In this document: one piece after another, positions 27,163 through 34,678 of the stretch
Layout of the letters: every line of letters begins with the position of its first letter
How positions within the stretch are numbered: position 1 is the first letter of the stretch
Source: Achromobacter aloeverae
GTDB lineage: Bacteria; Pseudomonadota; Gammaproteobacteria; Burkholderiales; Burkholderiaceae_B
Assembly (NCBI RefSeq): GCF_004121055.1
Contig: NZ_PYAL01000001.1
Location: 124,001 to 188,000 of the forward strand
DNA length: 64,000 bases
Direction: 5' to 3'
Position numbers and translations under genes: made by a program
Notes under the pieces: model-generated
Database searches by the model: none
Seen by the model: only the letters and a program-made list of their open reading frames with translations
What the model was told of the DNA's origin: nothing

Positions 27163-28207
27163 ACATCCCGACGCCGCCGGCCTTTCCTGGTACTACGAAT
27201 ATCTGGACCAGATCGCCAACCTCGAACTGAAAAACAAGCCTGCGCAGCAAGGCGGCACGGCCCTGCGCTATCGCGCGGCGCGCGACGCCCAGGGCGGCGG
27301 CCCGCTGTGCGCGCGCATCGCCCGCACGCTACTGTCCCTGCGACCGGGTGGGACCGTCATCCTGGTGACCGGGACAGGTAATCCGCAATGGTTGCCCCAC
27401 GGGGAAACCGACGGCCCATCCGGCGTGGCGGTGCTGGCGCGCGCGTTCGGCGCGCTGGGATTGCGCAGCTGCATCCTGTCCGAAGCGCGCTTCCTGCCAG
27501 GCATCGCCGCGTCGGTGCGCGCCGGTGGCACACCGCTGCTGGACGAGCCGGCCTGGCGCGAACGCGCCAATGCCGCGCTCATGCTGCCCTTTCCCACCGG
27601 GGCGGCGGCGGCCGGCCCCTTTATCGACGATCTGCTGCGGCGCCTGCCGGATATTGCCGCCGGCTTCTTCATCGAAAAACCCGGACCCAATACGCAAGGC
27701 GTCTTTCACAACAGCAGCGGCAAGCCCAAGGATAGCGACTGGGTGGCGCACGCGCACCTGCTGGCGGCGGGCTTGCGCGCGCGCGGCCTGCCCACCGTCG
27801 CGGTGGGCGACGGCGGCAATGAAATCGGTTTCGGACGCATACAGGGCCCCGCCAGGGACGCGCTGGCCGCTGCCATGCCGGGCGCAAGCGACTGCGGCTG
27901 CCCTTGCCACGGCGGGCTGCTGGATGCGACGGAAGTCGACCTGCTCATGTCCGCGGCCGTCTCCAACTGGGGCGCCTACGCCATCGCGGCGGCGCTGGCA
28001 CTGGCCCACGGGCGCCCGCGCCTGCTGCCGGACTGGCCGGAAGTAGCCGCGGGCATCAGCGCGCCTATCGCCGCCGGCGCCTACGACGGCTATAGCGGAC
28101 TGGCGCTGGACACCGTCGATGGCACGTCGCGAGCCGCCAACCGCGCCATCCATCAGCTGATGGCGGAAGTCCTGCGCCTGGCCGGCGAACAAGGAGCGCA
28201 ATCATGA
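27152..28207 (+). CDS. D-glutamate cyclase-like protein (DUF4392)
   Basis: A 351-residue protein resembling the C-terminal domain of D-glutamate cyclase (GLUCM/DUF4392). Its best signature is VGDGGNEIGFGRI, matching the conserved VGDGGNE-G-G motif, with TGTGNPQWLPHGETDGPSG earlier. The known mammalian enzyme converts D-glutamate to 5-oxo-D-proline. Here it stands alone beside a hydroxy-acid dehydrogenase, a metallo-hydrolase and a Bug receptor, so the substrate may be another amino or hydroxy acid. The ATG at 27152 overlaps the previous gene by 11 bp; the stop overlaps the next start. A C-x-C-x-C stretch (CGCPC) near residue 250 is unexplained. Confidence 0.75.
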   Translation: MRTEHPDAAGLSWYYEYLDQIANLELKNKPAQQGGTALRYRAARDAQGGGPLCARIARTLLSLRPGGTVILVTGTGNPQWLPHGETDGPSGVAVLARAFGALGLRSCILSEARFLPGIAASVRAGGTPLLDEPAWRERANAALMLPFPTGAAAAGPFIDDLLRRLPDIAAGFFIEKPGPNTQGVFHNSSGKPKDSDWVAHAHLLAAGLRARGLPTVAVGDGGNEIGFGRIQGPARDALAAAMPGASDCGCPCHGGLLDATEVDLLMSAAVSNWGAYAIAAALALAHGRPRLLPDWPEVAAGISAPIAAGAYDGYSGLALDTVDGTSRAANRAIHQLMAEVLRLAGEQGAQS

Positions 28208-28995
28208 AGATCTTCCATTGCGGCGGTACTTCCGTCTATATGGTGGGCGGCGGCGGCATGGGTTTGTCGCACCCCTGCGACTCCCATGTGTATGTCATCG
28301 AGAACGGCGGCGAGGCCGCCATGATCGATGTCGGCAGCGGCATCGCCCCCGAGGAAATCCAGGCTCGCGTCCTGGAGGATGGGATCCCGATGTCGACCAT
28401 CAAGACCCTCATCCTGACACATTCCCATTGGGACCATGGCCGGGGCGCGGCGTGGTGGGTCGCGGCGACAGGCGCCCGGCTGGCCGTGCATCGGCTGGGC
28501 GTGCGAACGCTGCAAGAACAGTTGTGGCCGTCCTCGCATGTACAACGGCATGGCGTGGCCTCGCGCCGCGCCCGGGTGGACCTGCCACTGGAGGACGGCG
28601 ACTCCATCGAGGTCGGCGCCCTCGCCCTGGAAGTCGTGCACACTCCCGGGCATAGCGACGACTCGATCTCGCTGCTGGCGCGTGTCGACGACCGCAAGCT
28701 GCTGTTCGGCGGCGACACCTGCTTCGCCGAAGGCGGGCACGGAACGGTCAACGCGGATACGGATTTCCGCGCCTATCGCGCGTCCGTGCGTCGTCTGGCG
28801 GCGCTGAAGGTGGACATGCTCTTTCCCGGACACAAGCAGTTCGTGCTGTCGCGGGCCCACGCGCACGTCGCCATGCTGGATCGCCGGATGTCGGGATCGT
28901 GGACCAGCATGGTGGACACGCGCGTGCCCTTCTTTCCCACCTGGTGGCTGGAGCACGACGCTTCACTGTACGAAGACGCCGCGCGTGTCGTGTGA
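28204..28995 (+). CDS. Metallo-beta-lactamase-fold hydrolase
   Basis: A 263-residue MBL-fold protein with the zinc motif THSHWDHGRG, His in HTPGHSDDS, Asp in GGDTCF and a C-terminal FPGHKQF histidine. All the ligands for a two-metal site appear present. The family includes thioesterases, lactonases and glyoxalases, and the sequence does not decide which. It overlaps the cyclase-like gene by four bases, so it is the last gene of the Bug cassette. A lactonase or lactamase step following the cyclase-like protein is an inference. Confidence 0.82.
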   Translation: MKIFHCGGTSVYMVGGGGMGLSHPCDSHVYVIENGGEAAMIDVGSGIAPEEIQARVLEDGIPMSTIKTLILTHSHWDHGRGAAWWVAATGARLAVHRLGVRTLQEQLWPSSHVQRHGVASRRARVDLPLEDGDSIEVGALALEVVHTPGHSDDSISLLARVDDRKLLFGGDTCFAEGGHGTVNADTDFRAYRASVRRLAALKVDMLFPGHKQFVLSRAHAHVAMLDRRMSGSWTSMVDTRVPFFPTWWLEHDASLYEDAARVV

Positions 28996-29009
28996 CGGCG
29001 CCCGCCCCG

Positions 29010-30062
29010 TCAGTTGGCCTCCACTTTCATCTTCGCCAGCACGCCCTTCCACGCGGTGGTCTGCTGGTTGATGAACTGCTGGAACTGCGCGGGCGTGCTG
29101 CCCTTGGGATCGGCGCCGCTCAACAGCAGCTTGTCCTTGAAGTCCGGATCGTCCAGCGTCTTGAGCAGGGCATCGCTGAGCGTCGCGACCACATCGGCAG
29201 GCAGATCCTTGGGACCGACCAGTCCATACCAGGTCGACATATCGTAGCCGGGCAGGCCCGCTTCCTCGATCGAGGGGATGTCGGGCGCCGCCCCGGAACG
29301 CGTGCGCGTGGTCACGCCCAGCGCCCGCAACTGGCCGCCCTTGATAAGGGGCAGCGCGGTGGGCAGGTTGGGGAACGCCATGGTCATGCGGCCGGCGATC
29401 AAGTCGGACATGAAGCTGCCGCTGCCCTTGTAGGGAATGTGCACCACGTCCAGGCCGGACAGGGCCGCGAACAGTTCGCCGGAAAGATGCACAGACGTTC
29501 CCGTGCCGGACGACGCGAAATTCAATGCGCCCGGACGCGCCTTGCCGTCGGCGATGAGCTGCTTCATGTTCTGGTACGGCGAATTGGCCGGCACCACCAG
29601 CACATTCGGCGCGCTCATGATCTGGCCGATGGCGGTGAAGTCGTGCGCAGGATCGTAGCGCGCCGTCTTGTACATCAGCGGATTGGTGACGAAGCCGATG
29701 GACGTGTAGTACAGCGTATACCCGTCCGCCGGCGAACGCTGGGTATATTCGGTGGCGATATTGCCGTTGGCGCCCGGCTTGTTCTCGACGATGAAGGACT
29801 GGCCGAGGCGTTCGCCCAGCTTGGCCGCCATCAGGCGCGCGACGGCGTCGGTGCTGCCGCCGGGCGTGAACCCGACGATGATGTGGACGGGCTTGTCCGG
29901 ATAGCGCGCCAGCGCCGGGGCCGGCGTCGTTGCCACGGCGGCCGCCAGCATCGCGATCGCCATCGACCAGCGGCCGCGCCGCTTTTGCCGGGCTGTCTCT
30001 TCCCACTTCACGCTTTCCCGCTTCACGTTTTCCCGCTTCGATTCTTGTTTGATGTCGTCCAT
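29010..30062 (-). CDS. Bug/TctC-type periplasmic substrate-binding protein, long n-region
   Basis: A 350-residue Bug receptor with YPDKPVHIIVGFTPGGSTDA and the ASSGTGTSVHLSGELF loop. I chose the ATG at 30062 because GGAGACAGC precedes it. This gives a signal peptide whose positively charged n-region is unusually long (about 34 residues, ending RQKRRGRWSM), before the AMLAAAVATTPAPALA hydrophobic core. The n-region is encoded by two copies of a 15-bp repeat at 30007-30036. It lies downstream of the CoA-transferase genes on the same strand, without an obvious terminator, so it may be the receptor for that pathway's substrate. Confidence 0.88.
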   Translation of the reverse strand: MDDIKQESKRENVKRESVKWEETARQKRRGRWSMAIAMLAAAVATTPAPALARYPDKPVHIIVGFTPGGSTDAVARLMAAKLGERLGQSFIVENKPGANGNIATEYTQRSPADGYTLYYTSIGFVTNPLMYKTARYDPAHDFTAIGQIMSAPNVLVVPANSPYQNMKQLIADGKARPGALNFASSGTGTSVHLSGELFAALSGLDVVHIPYKGSGSFMSDLIAGRMTMAFPNLPTALPLIKGGQLRALGVTTRTRSGAAPDIPSIEEAGLPGYDMSTWYGLVGPKDLPADVVATLSDALLKTLDDPDFKDKLLLSGADPKGSTPAQFQQFINQQTTAWKGVLAKMKVEAN

Positions 30063-30141
30063 GCTGTCTCCAGTATTTTCCCCACGGCCGGCTTGCGCCT
30101 TCGGCCGCGCCCTTGCTTCTACTTTTGTTTCAGTCATCCCG

Positions 30142-30792
30142 TCATGCGCGCAGCAGTCGCAACTTCGAGATCTCCTCCAGGCCCTCGTGCGTCAGGCCGT
30201 CGACGCGGTCCACCACCAGCAAGCCCTCCGGCGTCACCGCCAGCGTAGCCAGGTCGGTGTAGATGCGGTCGACGACGCCCACGCCGGTCAGCGGGTAGTC
30301 GCACGTCTCGACCAGCTTGGACTCGCCGCTGCGCGTCGTGTGCTCCATCATGACGAAGACCTGCTTGGCGCCGCGCGCCAGGTCCATGGCGCCGCCCACC
30401 GCCGGGATGGCGGCGGCGTCGCGCGTGCGCCAGTTGGCCAGGTCGCCGCGCACGGAAACCTGGAAGGCCCCGAGCACGCAGATATCGATGTGGCCGCCGC
30501 GGATCATGGCGAAGGAATCGGCGTGGTGCACGATGGAGCCGCCCGGCAGCAGGGTGACGAACTGCTTGCCCGCGTTCACCAGTTCGGTATCTATGTCGTC
30601 GCCCTCGGCCACGGGCCCCATGCCCACGACGCCGTTCTCGCTTTGCAGGATGATCTCGCGGTCCGGCGGCAAGAGATTGGAAATGGTCATCGGTTGGCCG
30701 ATGCCCAGGTTGACGTAGGCGCCCTCGGGAATATCCTCGATCAGGCGGCGCGCGACCTCGGGAACGGTGCGCGGGGTATACGGTTTGCTCAT
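30142..30792 (-). CDS. 3-oxoacid CoA-transferase, subunit B
   Basis: A 216-residue beta subunit of a two-subunit CoA-transferase (PcaJ/ScoB type). The catalytic Glu lies in SENGVVGMGP, with the glycine-rich GIGQPMTISNLLP upstream and VDRVDGLTHEGL near the end. It moves CoA from succinyl-CoA to a 3-oxoacid, as for 3-oxoadipate or acetoacetate. The start at 30792 follows the alpha-subunit stop by one base. The position beside a thiolase-fold protein fits a beta-ketoadipate-like or branched-chain oxoacid pathway. Confidence 0.9.
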   Translation of the reverse strand: MSKPYTPRTVPEVARRLIEDIPEGAYVNLGIGQPMTISNLLPPDREIILQSENGVVGMGPVAEGDDIDTELVNAGKQFVTLLPGGSIVHHADSFAMIRGGHIDICVLGAFQVSVRGDLANWRTRDAAAIPAVGGAMDLARGAKQVFVMMEHTTRSGESKLVETCDYPLTGVGVVDRIYTDLATLAVTPEGLLVVDRVDGLTHEGLEEISKLRLLRA

Positions 30793-30793
30793 G

Positions 30794-31462
30794 TCAGTTC
30801 GCTCCTGCGAGGACGACCCGCTGGACATACACGCCCGGGGTGATGATGTGTTCGGGATCCAGGCCACCGAGATCCACGATGTGGGACACCTGTGCGATGG
30901 TGCAGCGTGCCGCCGCCGCCATCACCGGCCCGAAGTTGCGGCCGGAGCGCCGGTAGGTCAGGTTGCCCCAGCGGTCGCCCGTATGACCCTTGATCAAGGC
31001 ATAGTCGGCGCGCAAGGAGTACTCCAGGATGTGCTCCACGCCGTCGATGACCCGGCTCTCCTTGCCCTGCGCGAGCTCGGTGCCGGCGCCCGTCGGCGTG
31101 AAGAAGCCGCCGATGCCGGCGCCGCCGGCGCGGATCCGTTCGGCCAAGGTGCCCTGCGGCACCAGCTCCAGTTCCAACTTGCCCTCGCGATACAGGTCGT
31201 CGAAGGCGTTCGACCCGGGCTGGCGCGGGAAGGAACAGATGAACTTGCGCACCTGGCCCGCGGCCACCAGCTTGCTCAGGCCCTTGCCCAGGCTGCCGGC
31301 GTTGTTGCTGATGATGGTCAGGCCACGTGCGCCCTGGCGCACCAGCGCGTCGACCAGCTCGAAAGGCAGGCCCGCCCCGCCGAAACCGGACACCATGAGG
31401 ACGGCGTCGTCCGGAATATCGGCCACGGCGGCATCCAGGCCGTCCACGATTTTGTTGATCAT
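30794..31462 (-). CDS. 3-oxoacid CoA-transferase, subunit A
   Basis: A 222-residue alpha subunit of the CoA-transferase (PcaI/ScoA type), starting MINKIVDGLDAAVADIPDDA. It contains the CoA-binding SGFGGAGLPFELV and the family block GGIGGFFTPTGAGTELA. It pairs with the B subunit immediately downstream. The ATG at 31462 lies two bases from the stop of the DUF35 gene, so the genes are one operon. Substrate cannot be fixed; 3-oxoadipate is the commonest for close relatives. Confidence 0.9.
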   Translation of the reverse strand: MINKIVDGLDAAVADIPDDAVLMVSGFGGAGLPFELVDALVRQGARGLTIISNNAGSLGKGLSKLVAAGQVRKFICSFPRQPGSNAFDDLYREGKLELELVPQGTLAERIRAGGAGIGGFFTPTGAGTELAQGKESRVIDGVEHILEYSLRADYALIKGHTGDRWGNLTYRRSGRNFGPVMAAAARCTIAQVSHIVDLGGLDPEHIITPGVYVQRVVLAGAN

Positions 31463-31464
31463 TG

Positions 31465-31905
31465 TCAGTCTCCCGCAGCTTGTGCGTCGGTAGCCGGTTC
31501 GAAGACCGGCAAAGGATAGGAACCGTCGGTAGCGGCGAAGGTCACCCTGACGGCGTCGCCGATCGCCCAGCCGTCCGCCGGCGCATGCACCAGGTGCGTG
31601 AGCATGGCCGGTCCTTCGGCCAGGGTCACGAAGGCCAGCACGAAAGGCGTGTCGGCATGCGCCACCGTCGTGAAGGAATAGACGCGGCCATGGCCGCTGC
31701 CCTCGGTCCACGCGGTCTGGCCGCCGCATAGCGGGCAGCGCGGACGCGGGTACCAGTGCGCCTGTGCGCAGGCCTCGCAACGCCGCAGCAGGAAGCGGCC
31801 CTCGGCGGCCGCCTGCCAGAAAGGCAGGGTATCGGACGATGGGATGGGGGCGGGATGTATGCGGGCGGGCGCGGTGTTCGTCGGTGCTTGAGGCTGGCTG
31901 TTCAT
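31465..31905 (-). CDS. DUF35/OB-fold zinc-ribbon protein
   Basis: A 146-residue protein with the rubredoxin-like zinc ribbon C-x2-C (CEAC) and C-x2-C (CPLC), followed by an OB-fold with GRVYSFTTVAHADTPFVLA. DUF35 proteins bind acyl-CoA and form complexes with thiolase-fold partners; characterised cases include HMG-CoA synthesis in archaea and the aldolase of bacterial steroid side-chain degradation. Its ATG overlaps the thiolase-fold gene stop, the usual gene arrangement for such pairs. Confidence 0.87.
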   Translation of the reverse strand: MNSQPQAPTNTAPARIHPAPIPSSDTLPFWQAAAEGRFLLRRCEACAQAHWYPRPRCPLCGGQTAWTEGSGHGRVYSFTTVAHADTPFVLAFVTLAEGPAMLTHLVHAPADGWAIGDAVRVTFAATDGSYPLPVFEPATDAQAAGD

Positions 31906-33071
31906 ACACGCTCCAGGATCAATGTCGCGCTGCCGTGGCGGGTGGCCAGCATGCCGCCCGTGCCATGGGCCAGCGCCAGGTGGCAGTCCGGCACCTGCAC
32001 GGCCGGATGCGCCTCGCCGCGCAACTGCCGCACGGCCTCGATCACCTTGGTCATGCCGCCACGATTGCCGGGATGGTTGTTGCACAGGCCGCCGCCATCC
32101 GTATTGAAAGGCAGCTTGCCGACGCCGGAGATCAGGTTACCGTCGGCCACGAAGCGGCCGCCCTCGCCCTTCGCGCAGAAGCCGAGGTCTTCCAGCTGCA
32201 TCAGCACCGTGATGGTGAAGCTGTCGTAGATGGACGCATAGCGGATATCCGCCGGCGTCACGCCCGCTTCCTCGAAGGCCCGTGCGCCGGACCAGCGGCC
32301 GCCGGAATACGTGAGGTCGATATATCCGCCCCCGGTATGCTTGACCGCCTCGCCGGCGCCGCGCACTTTCACCAGCGGACGCCGCAGGCCGCGCGCGACC
32401 TCTGGGCTGGCCACCACCAGGGCGCCGCCGCCGTCGCTCACCACGCAGCAATCCAGGCGATGCAGGGGATCGGCAACCAGCGGAGAATCCAGCACGTCAC
32501 GCACCGTGACCGGCTTGCGCAGCATCGCGTCGGGATTGTGCTGCGCGTGCTGCGAGGCGGCCACCTTGACCCAGGCCAACTGCTCGTTGGTGGTGCCGTA
32601 CTCGTGCATGTGGCGCCGCGCGCACATGGCGTAGCCGGCCGCGTTGGCCAGGCCATACGGGAACTCCCATTGCGCGTCCGGCTGGTCCGGACTGCGCATG
32701 CGGGCCTTGGTGCCCGTGGCCACGCCCTCGCTGCGCGGACGGCCCGCCAGCGTGATCAGCGCGATGCGGCACTTGCCGGCGGCGATCGCTTGCGCGGCAT
32801 GAGCCACCAGCGCGATATAGGACGCGCCGCCGAGGTCGGTGTTGTCGATGTGGCGCGGTTGCAGGTTCAGGTAGTCCAGCATGGACGTCGCGCCCAGCCC
32901 GGGCGTGTCGCCCGAACAGAAATAGCCGTCCACCTCGGCGGCGGGAATGCCAGCGTCCGCAAGCGCTCCCACCGCGACTTCCGTGTGCAACTGCGCCAAC
33001 GAGGTGTCGGGCGCCTTGCGCAAGGGGTGCTCATACGCCCCCACTATGTAGGCTCTGCCATTGATGCTCAT
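31902..33071 (-). CDS. Thiolase-fold protein (Ltp/SCP2 type) lacking active-site cysteines
   Basis: A 389-residue thiolase-superfamily protein of the lipid-transfer/SCP2 type. The catalytic Cys loop reads DLGGASYIAL (residues about 79-88) with Gly where thiolases have Cys. The second Cys motif reads HGTGGML with His instead of Cys. The NHPGNRGG histidine is retained. It overlaps the DUF35 gene by four bases. Given the missing nucleophiles and the DUF35 partner, a retro-aldol or other CoA-dependent carbon-carbon cleavage is more likely than classical thiolysis. Annotation pipelines would probably call it acetyl-CoA acetyltransferase. Confidence 0.85.
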   Translation of the reverse strand: MSINGRAYIVGAYEHPLRKAPDTSLAQLHTEVAVGALADAGIPAAEVDGYFCSGDTPGLGATSMLDYLNLQPRHIDNTDLGGASYIALVAHAAQAIAAGKCRIALITLAGRPRSEGVATGTKARMRSPDQPDAQWEFPYGLANAAGYAMCARRHMHEYGTTNEQLAWVKVAASQHAQHNPDAMLRKPVTVRDVLDSPLVADPLHRLDCCVVSDGGGALVVASPEVARGLRRPLVKVRGAGEAVKHTGGGYIDLTYSGGRWSGARAFEEAGVTPADIRYASIYDSFTITVLMQLEDLGFCAKGEGGRFVADGNLISGVGKLPFNTDGGGLCNNHPGNRGGMTKVIEAVRQLRGEAHPAVQVPDCHLALAHGTGGMLATRHGSATLILERV

Positions 33072-33101
33072 GCTGCTACGGGTGCTCCTCCGCGCGTTTT
33101 T

Positions 33102-33127
33102 AAAAAATAGAATTAACTTCTATTTTT
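33102..33127. promoter_or_regulatory. Operator 1 of IclR/thiolase divergent promoter
   Basis: AAAAATAGAA-TTAAC-TTCTATTTTT is a perfect inverted repeat with 10-bp arms and a 5-base spacer. It lies in a very AT-rich gap in otherwise GC-rich DNA, 31 bp upstream of the thiolase-fold ATG. It is partnered by a second, shorter site 22 bp away with the same core and spacing, as expected for cooperative binding by the divergently encoded IclR regulator. Confidence 0.65.
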
Positions 33128-33129
33128 AT

Positions 33130-33144
33130 TAGAATAAACTTCTA
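33130..33144. promoter_or_regulatory. Operator 2 of IclR/thiolase divergent promoter
   Basis: TAGAA-TAAAC-TTCTA repeats the core of operator 1 with the same 5-base spacer. The direct 12-mer AACTTCTATTTT starts at 33115 and again at 33137, so the two sites sit 22 bp apart, two helical turns, on the same DNA face. Confidence 0.6.
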
Positions 33145-33176
33145 TTTTCTTGTCAATCACGCATCCCGACATCGAC

Positions 33177-33896
33177 ATGCCCGCCAAACGCATTTCTTCC
33201 GCCGCCCCCGAAAAACCCGAGGGCGTGGCCGCGGTGAACCGCGCCCTGACGGTCCTTCAGGCCTTCAACCAGGCGCCGGACGGCCTGACCCTGGCCATGC
33301 TGGGGGCCGCCACCGGCCTCTACGAAAGCACCATCCTGCGCTTGCTGGATTCATTGATGCTGGCCAACTACGTGAAGAAGCTCGCCGACGGCCGCTACGT
33401 GGTGGGACCGGGCGTCATGCCGCTGGCGGAGATGTACCGGCAGTCATTCAAGCTGTCCGACTACGTGCTGCCGCGCCTGCGCGCCCTCACCGCGGAGACG
33501 GAGGAATGCTCGGGCCTGTACGTGCGCGAAGGCGACCAGCGCATCTGCCTGCACCACATCCAGCCCCAGCGCTCGGTGCGCTCGCATGTGCGCGAAGGCG
33601 TGCTGTTCCCGCTCGATCGCGGCGCGGCCGGGCGCGTGATCCTCGCGTTCGATTACCAGCTCGAGGGCGAGCCCTACGACACCATACGGGCCCAGGGGTA
33701 CGCCATCACGCAAAAGGAGCGCGATCCCGAAAGCGCGGCCATCGCCTGCCCGGTCTTCGGACACGACGGCAAGCTGGTGGGGGCGATGTCCATCGTCATT
33801 CCGCTCTACCGCTATTCGGACCAGGTGGTGAAGCGCGTCCTGCCGGCGATACGGAAGCAGGCGCGGCTGCTGAGCCAGGACCTGGGCGGGGCTTGA
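33177..33896 (+). CDS. IclR-family transcriptional regulator
   Basis: A 239-residue IclR regulator with winged helix LTLAMLGAATGLYESTILRLL and effector domain ending KLVGAMSIVIPLY. I chose the ATG at 33177; a TTG at 33150 would start immediately beside operator 2. It is divergent from the thiolase-fold/DUF35/CoA-transferase/Bug operon, and the paired palindromes between them make autoregulation and control of that operon likely. It differs from the IclR protein at 24109. Confidence 0.87.
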   Translation: MPAKRISSAAPEKPEGVAAVNRALTVLQAFNQAPDGLTLAMLGAATGLYESTILRLLDSLMLANYVKKLADGRYVVGPGVMPLAEMYRQSFKLSDYVLPRLRALTAETEECSGLYVREGDQRICLHHIQPQRSVRSHVREGVLFPLDRGAAGRVILAFDYQLEGEPYDTIRAQGYAITQKERDPESAAIACPVFGHDGKLVGAMSIVIPLYRYSDQVVKRVLPAIRKQARLLSQDLGGA

Positions 33897-33929
33897 AGGC
33901 GCCGGCGTGCCGCCCTGGGCCTCCTTTTT

Positions 33930-34035
33930 GGGGTACAACATCGGTACGTATGGAGTACAACGCCGTTACGTATGGGGCACAACCCCGATAAGTGGGGCAC
34001 AACCCGGGTACAACCCCGGACGCAACCCCGACAAG
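33930..34035 (+). repeat. Degenerate 20-22-bp tandem repeats upstream of heme oxygenase
   Basis: The IclR-to-heme-oxygenase gap consists mostly of a degenerate tandem array. Two 22-bp units (33930-33951 and 33952-33973) share GG-G-TACAAC and a TACGTAT end. A 20-bp unit and shorter units follow with GGGGCACAAC or GTACAACCCCG. ACAAC cores start at 33935, 33957, 33979, 33999 and 34010, with GCAAC at 34022; the steps are 22, 22, 20, 11 and 12 bp, close to whole or double helical turns. The role is unknown: protein-binding array, leader element or slippage product are all possible. Confidence 0.7.
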
Positions 34036-34056
34036 CATCGATTCGGATTTCCTGCC

Positions 34057-34647
34057 GTGAACACTGTCCTCGACCTGCCCGCCACGCTTTCATCCCGTCT
34101 CAAGCGCGAAACCAGCGACCAGCACGAGCGCATGCACTCCCTGATGGAACAGGGCCGGCCATTTGCGTCGCGCGAACGCTATGCGCGCTTCGTCGCCGTG
34201 CAATACGTCTTCCAGCGGGACGTCGAGCGCCTGTTCGACGATGCGCGCGTCCAGGCCGTCGTGCCCGACCTGGCGGTGCGTGGCCGCGTGCAAGCCGCCG
34301 CGGCGGACCTGGCGGACCTGGAATGCGAACTCCCGCGCGTCGCCCTGGCCACTGCCGACGTCGCCATGCCGCAAGCGCTGGGTTGGCTCTATGTCTCGGA
34401 GGGGTCGACGCTGGGCGCCGCCTTCCTGCTCAAGCAGGTCCAGCAAACGTTGGGACTGGACGGCGATTTCGGCGCGCGCAATCTTGCCGCGTATCCCGAC
34501 GGCCGCGCCCTCGCCTGGCGCCGCTTCGTCGCGGCCCTGGACAGCAAGACCATCCCGGCCGACGAGCACGAAGCCGTCCTGGCCGGCGCCAATGCCGCCT
34601 ACGACCGCTTCGGCGCCTTGCTGGGGCGGTATTTGCTGGCGGCCTGA
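34057..34647 (+). CDS. Biliverdin-producing heme oxygenase
   Basis: A 196-residue heme oxygenase that opens heme to biliverdin, CO and iron. The proximal His lies in RETSDQHERMHSLM near residue 25, and the distal-helix glycines are in ALGWLYVSEGSTLGAAF. The start is the GTG at 34057; no ATG is available in frame before the conserved region, and the binding site is weak. It sits alone without heme-uptake genes. The unusual tandem repeats just upstream overlap its likely leader. Confidence 0.85.
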   Translation: MNTVLDLPATLSSRLKRETSDQHERMHSLMEQGRPFASRERYARFVAVQYVFQRDVERLFDDARVQAVVPDLAVRGRVQAAAADLADLECELPRVALATADVAMPQALGWLYVSEGSTLGAAFLLKQVQQTLGLDGDFGARNLAAYPDGRALAWRRFVAALDSKTIPADEHEAVLAGANAAYDRFGALLGRYLLAA

Positions 34648-34678
34648 GTTACTGGCCCATTGCTGCGGGCCCTGCCCG

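Noticed and set aside
31902-33071. Annotation as a functional acetyl-CoA acetyltransferase
   Set aside because: Both catalytic cysteines are replaced, so the classical reaction is unlikely; I keep only the fold assignment.
33930-34035. Possible CRISPR array
   Set aside because: The repeats are degenerate, 14-22 bp long, adjacent without unique spacers, and there are no cas genes.
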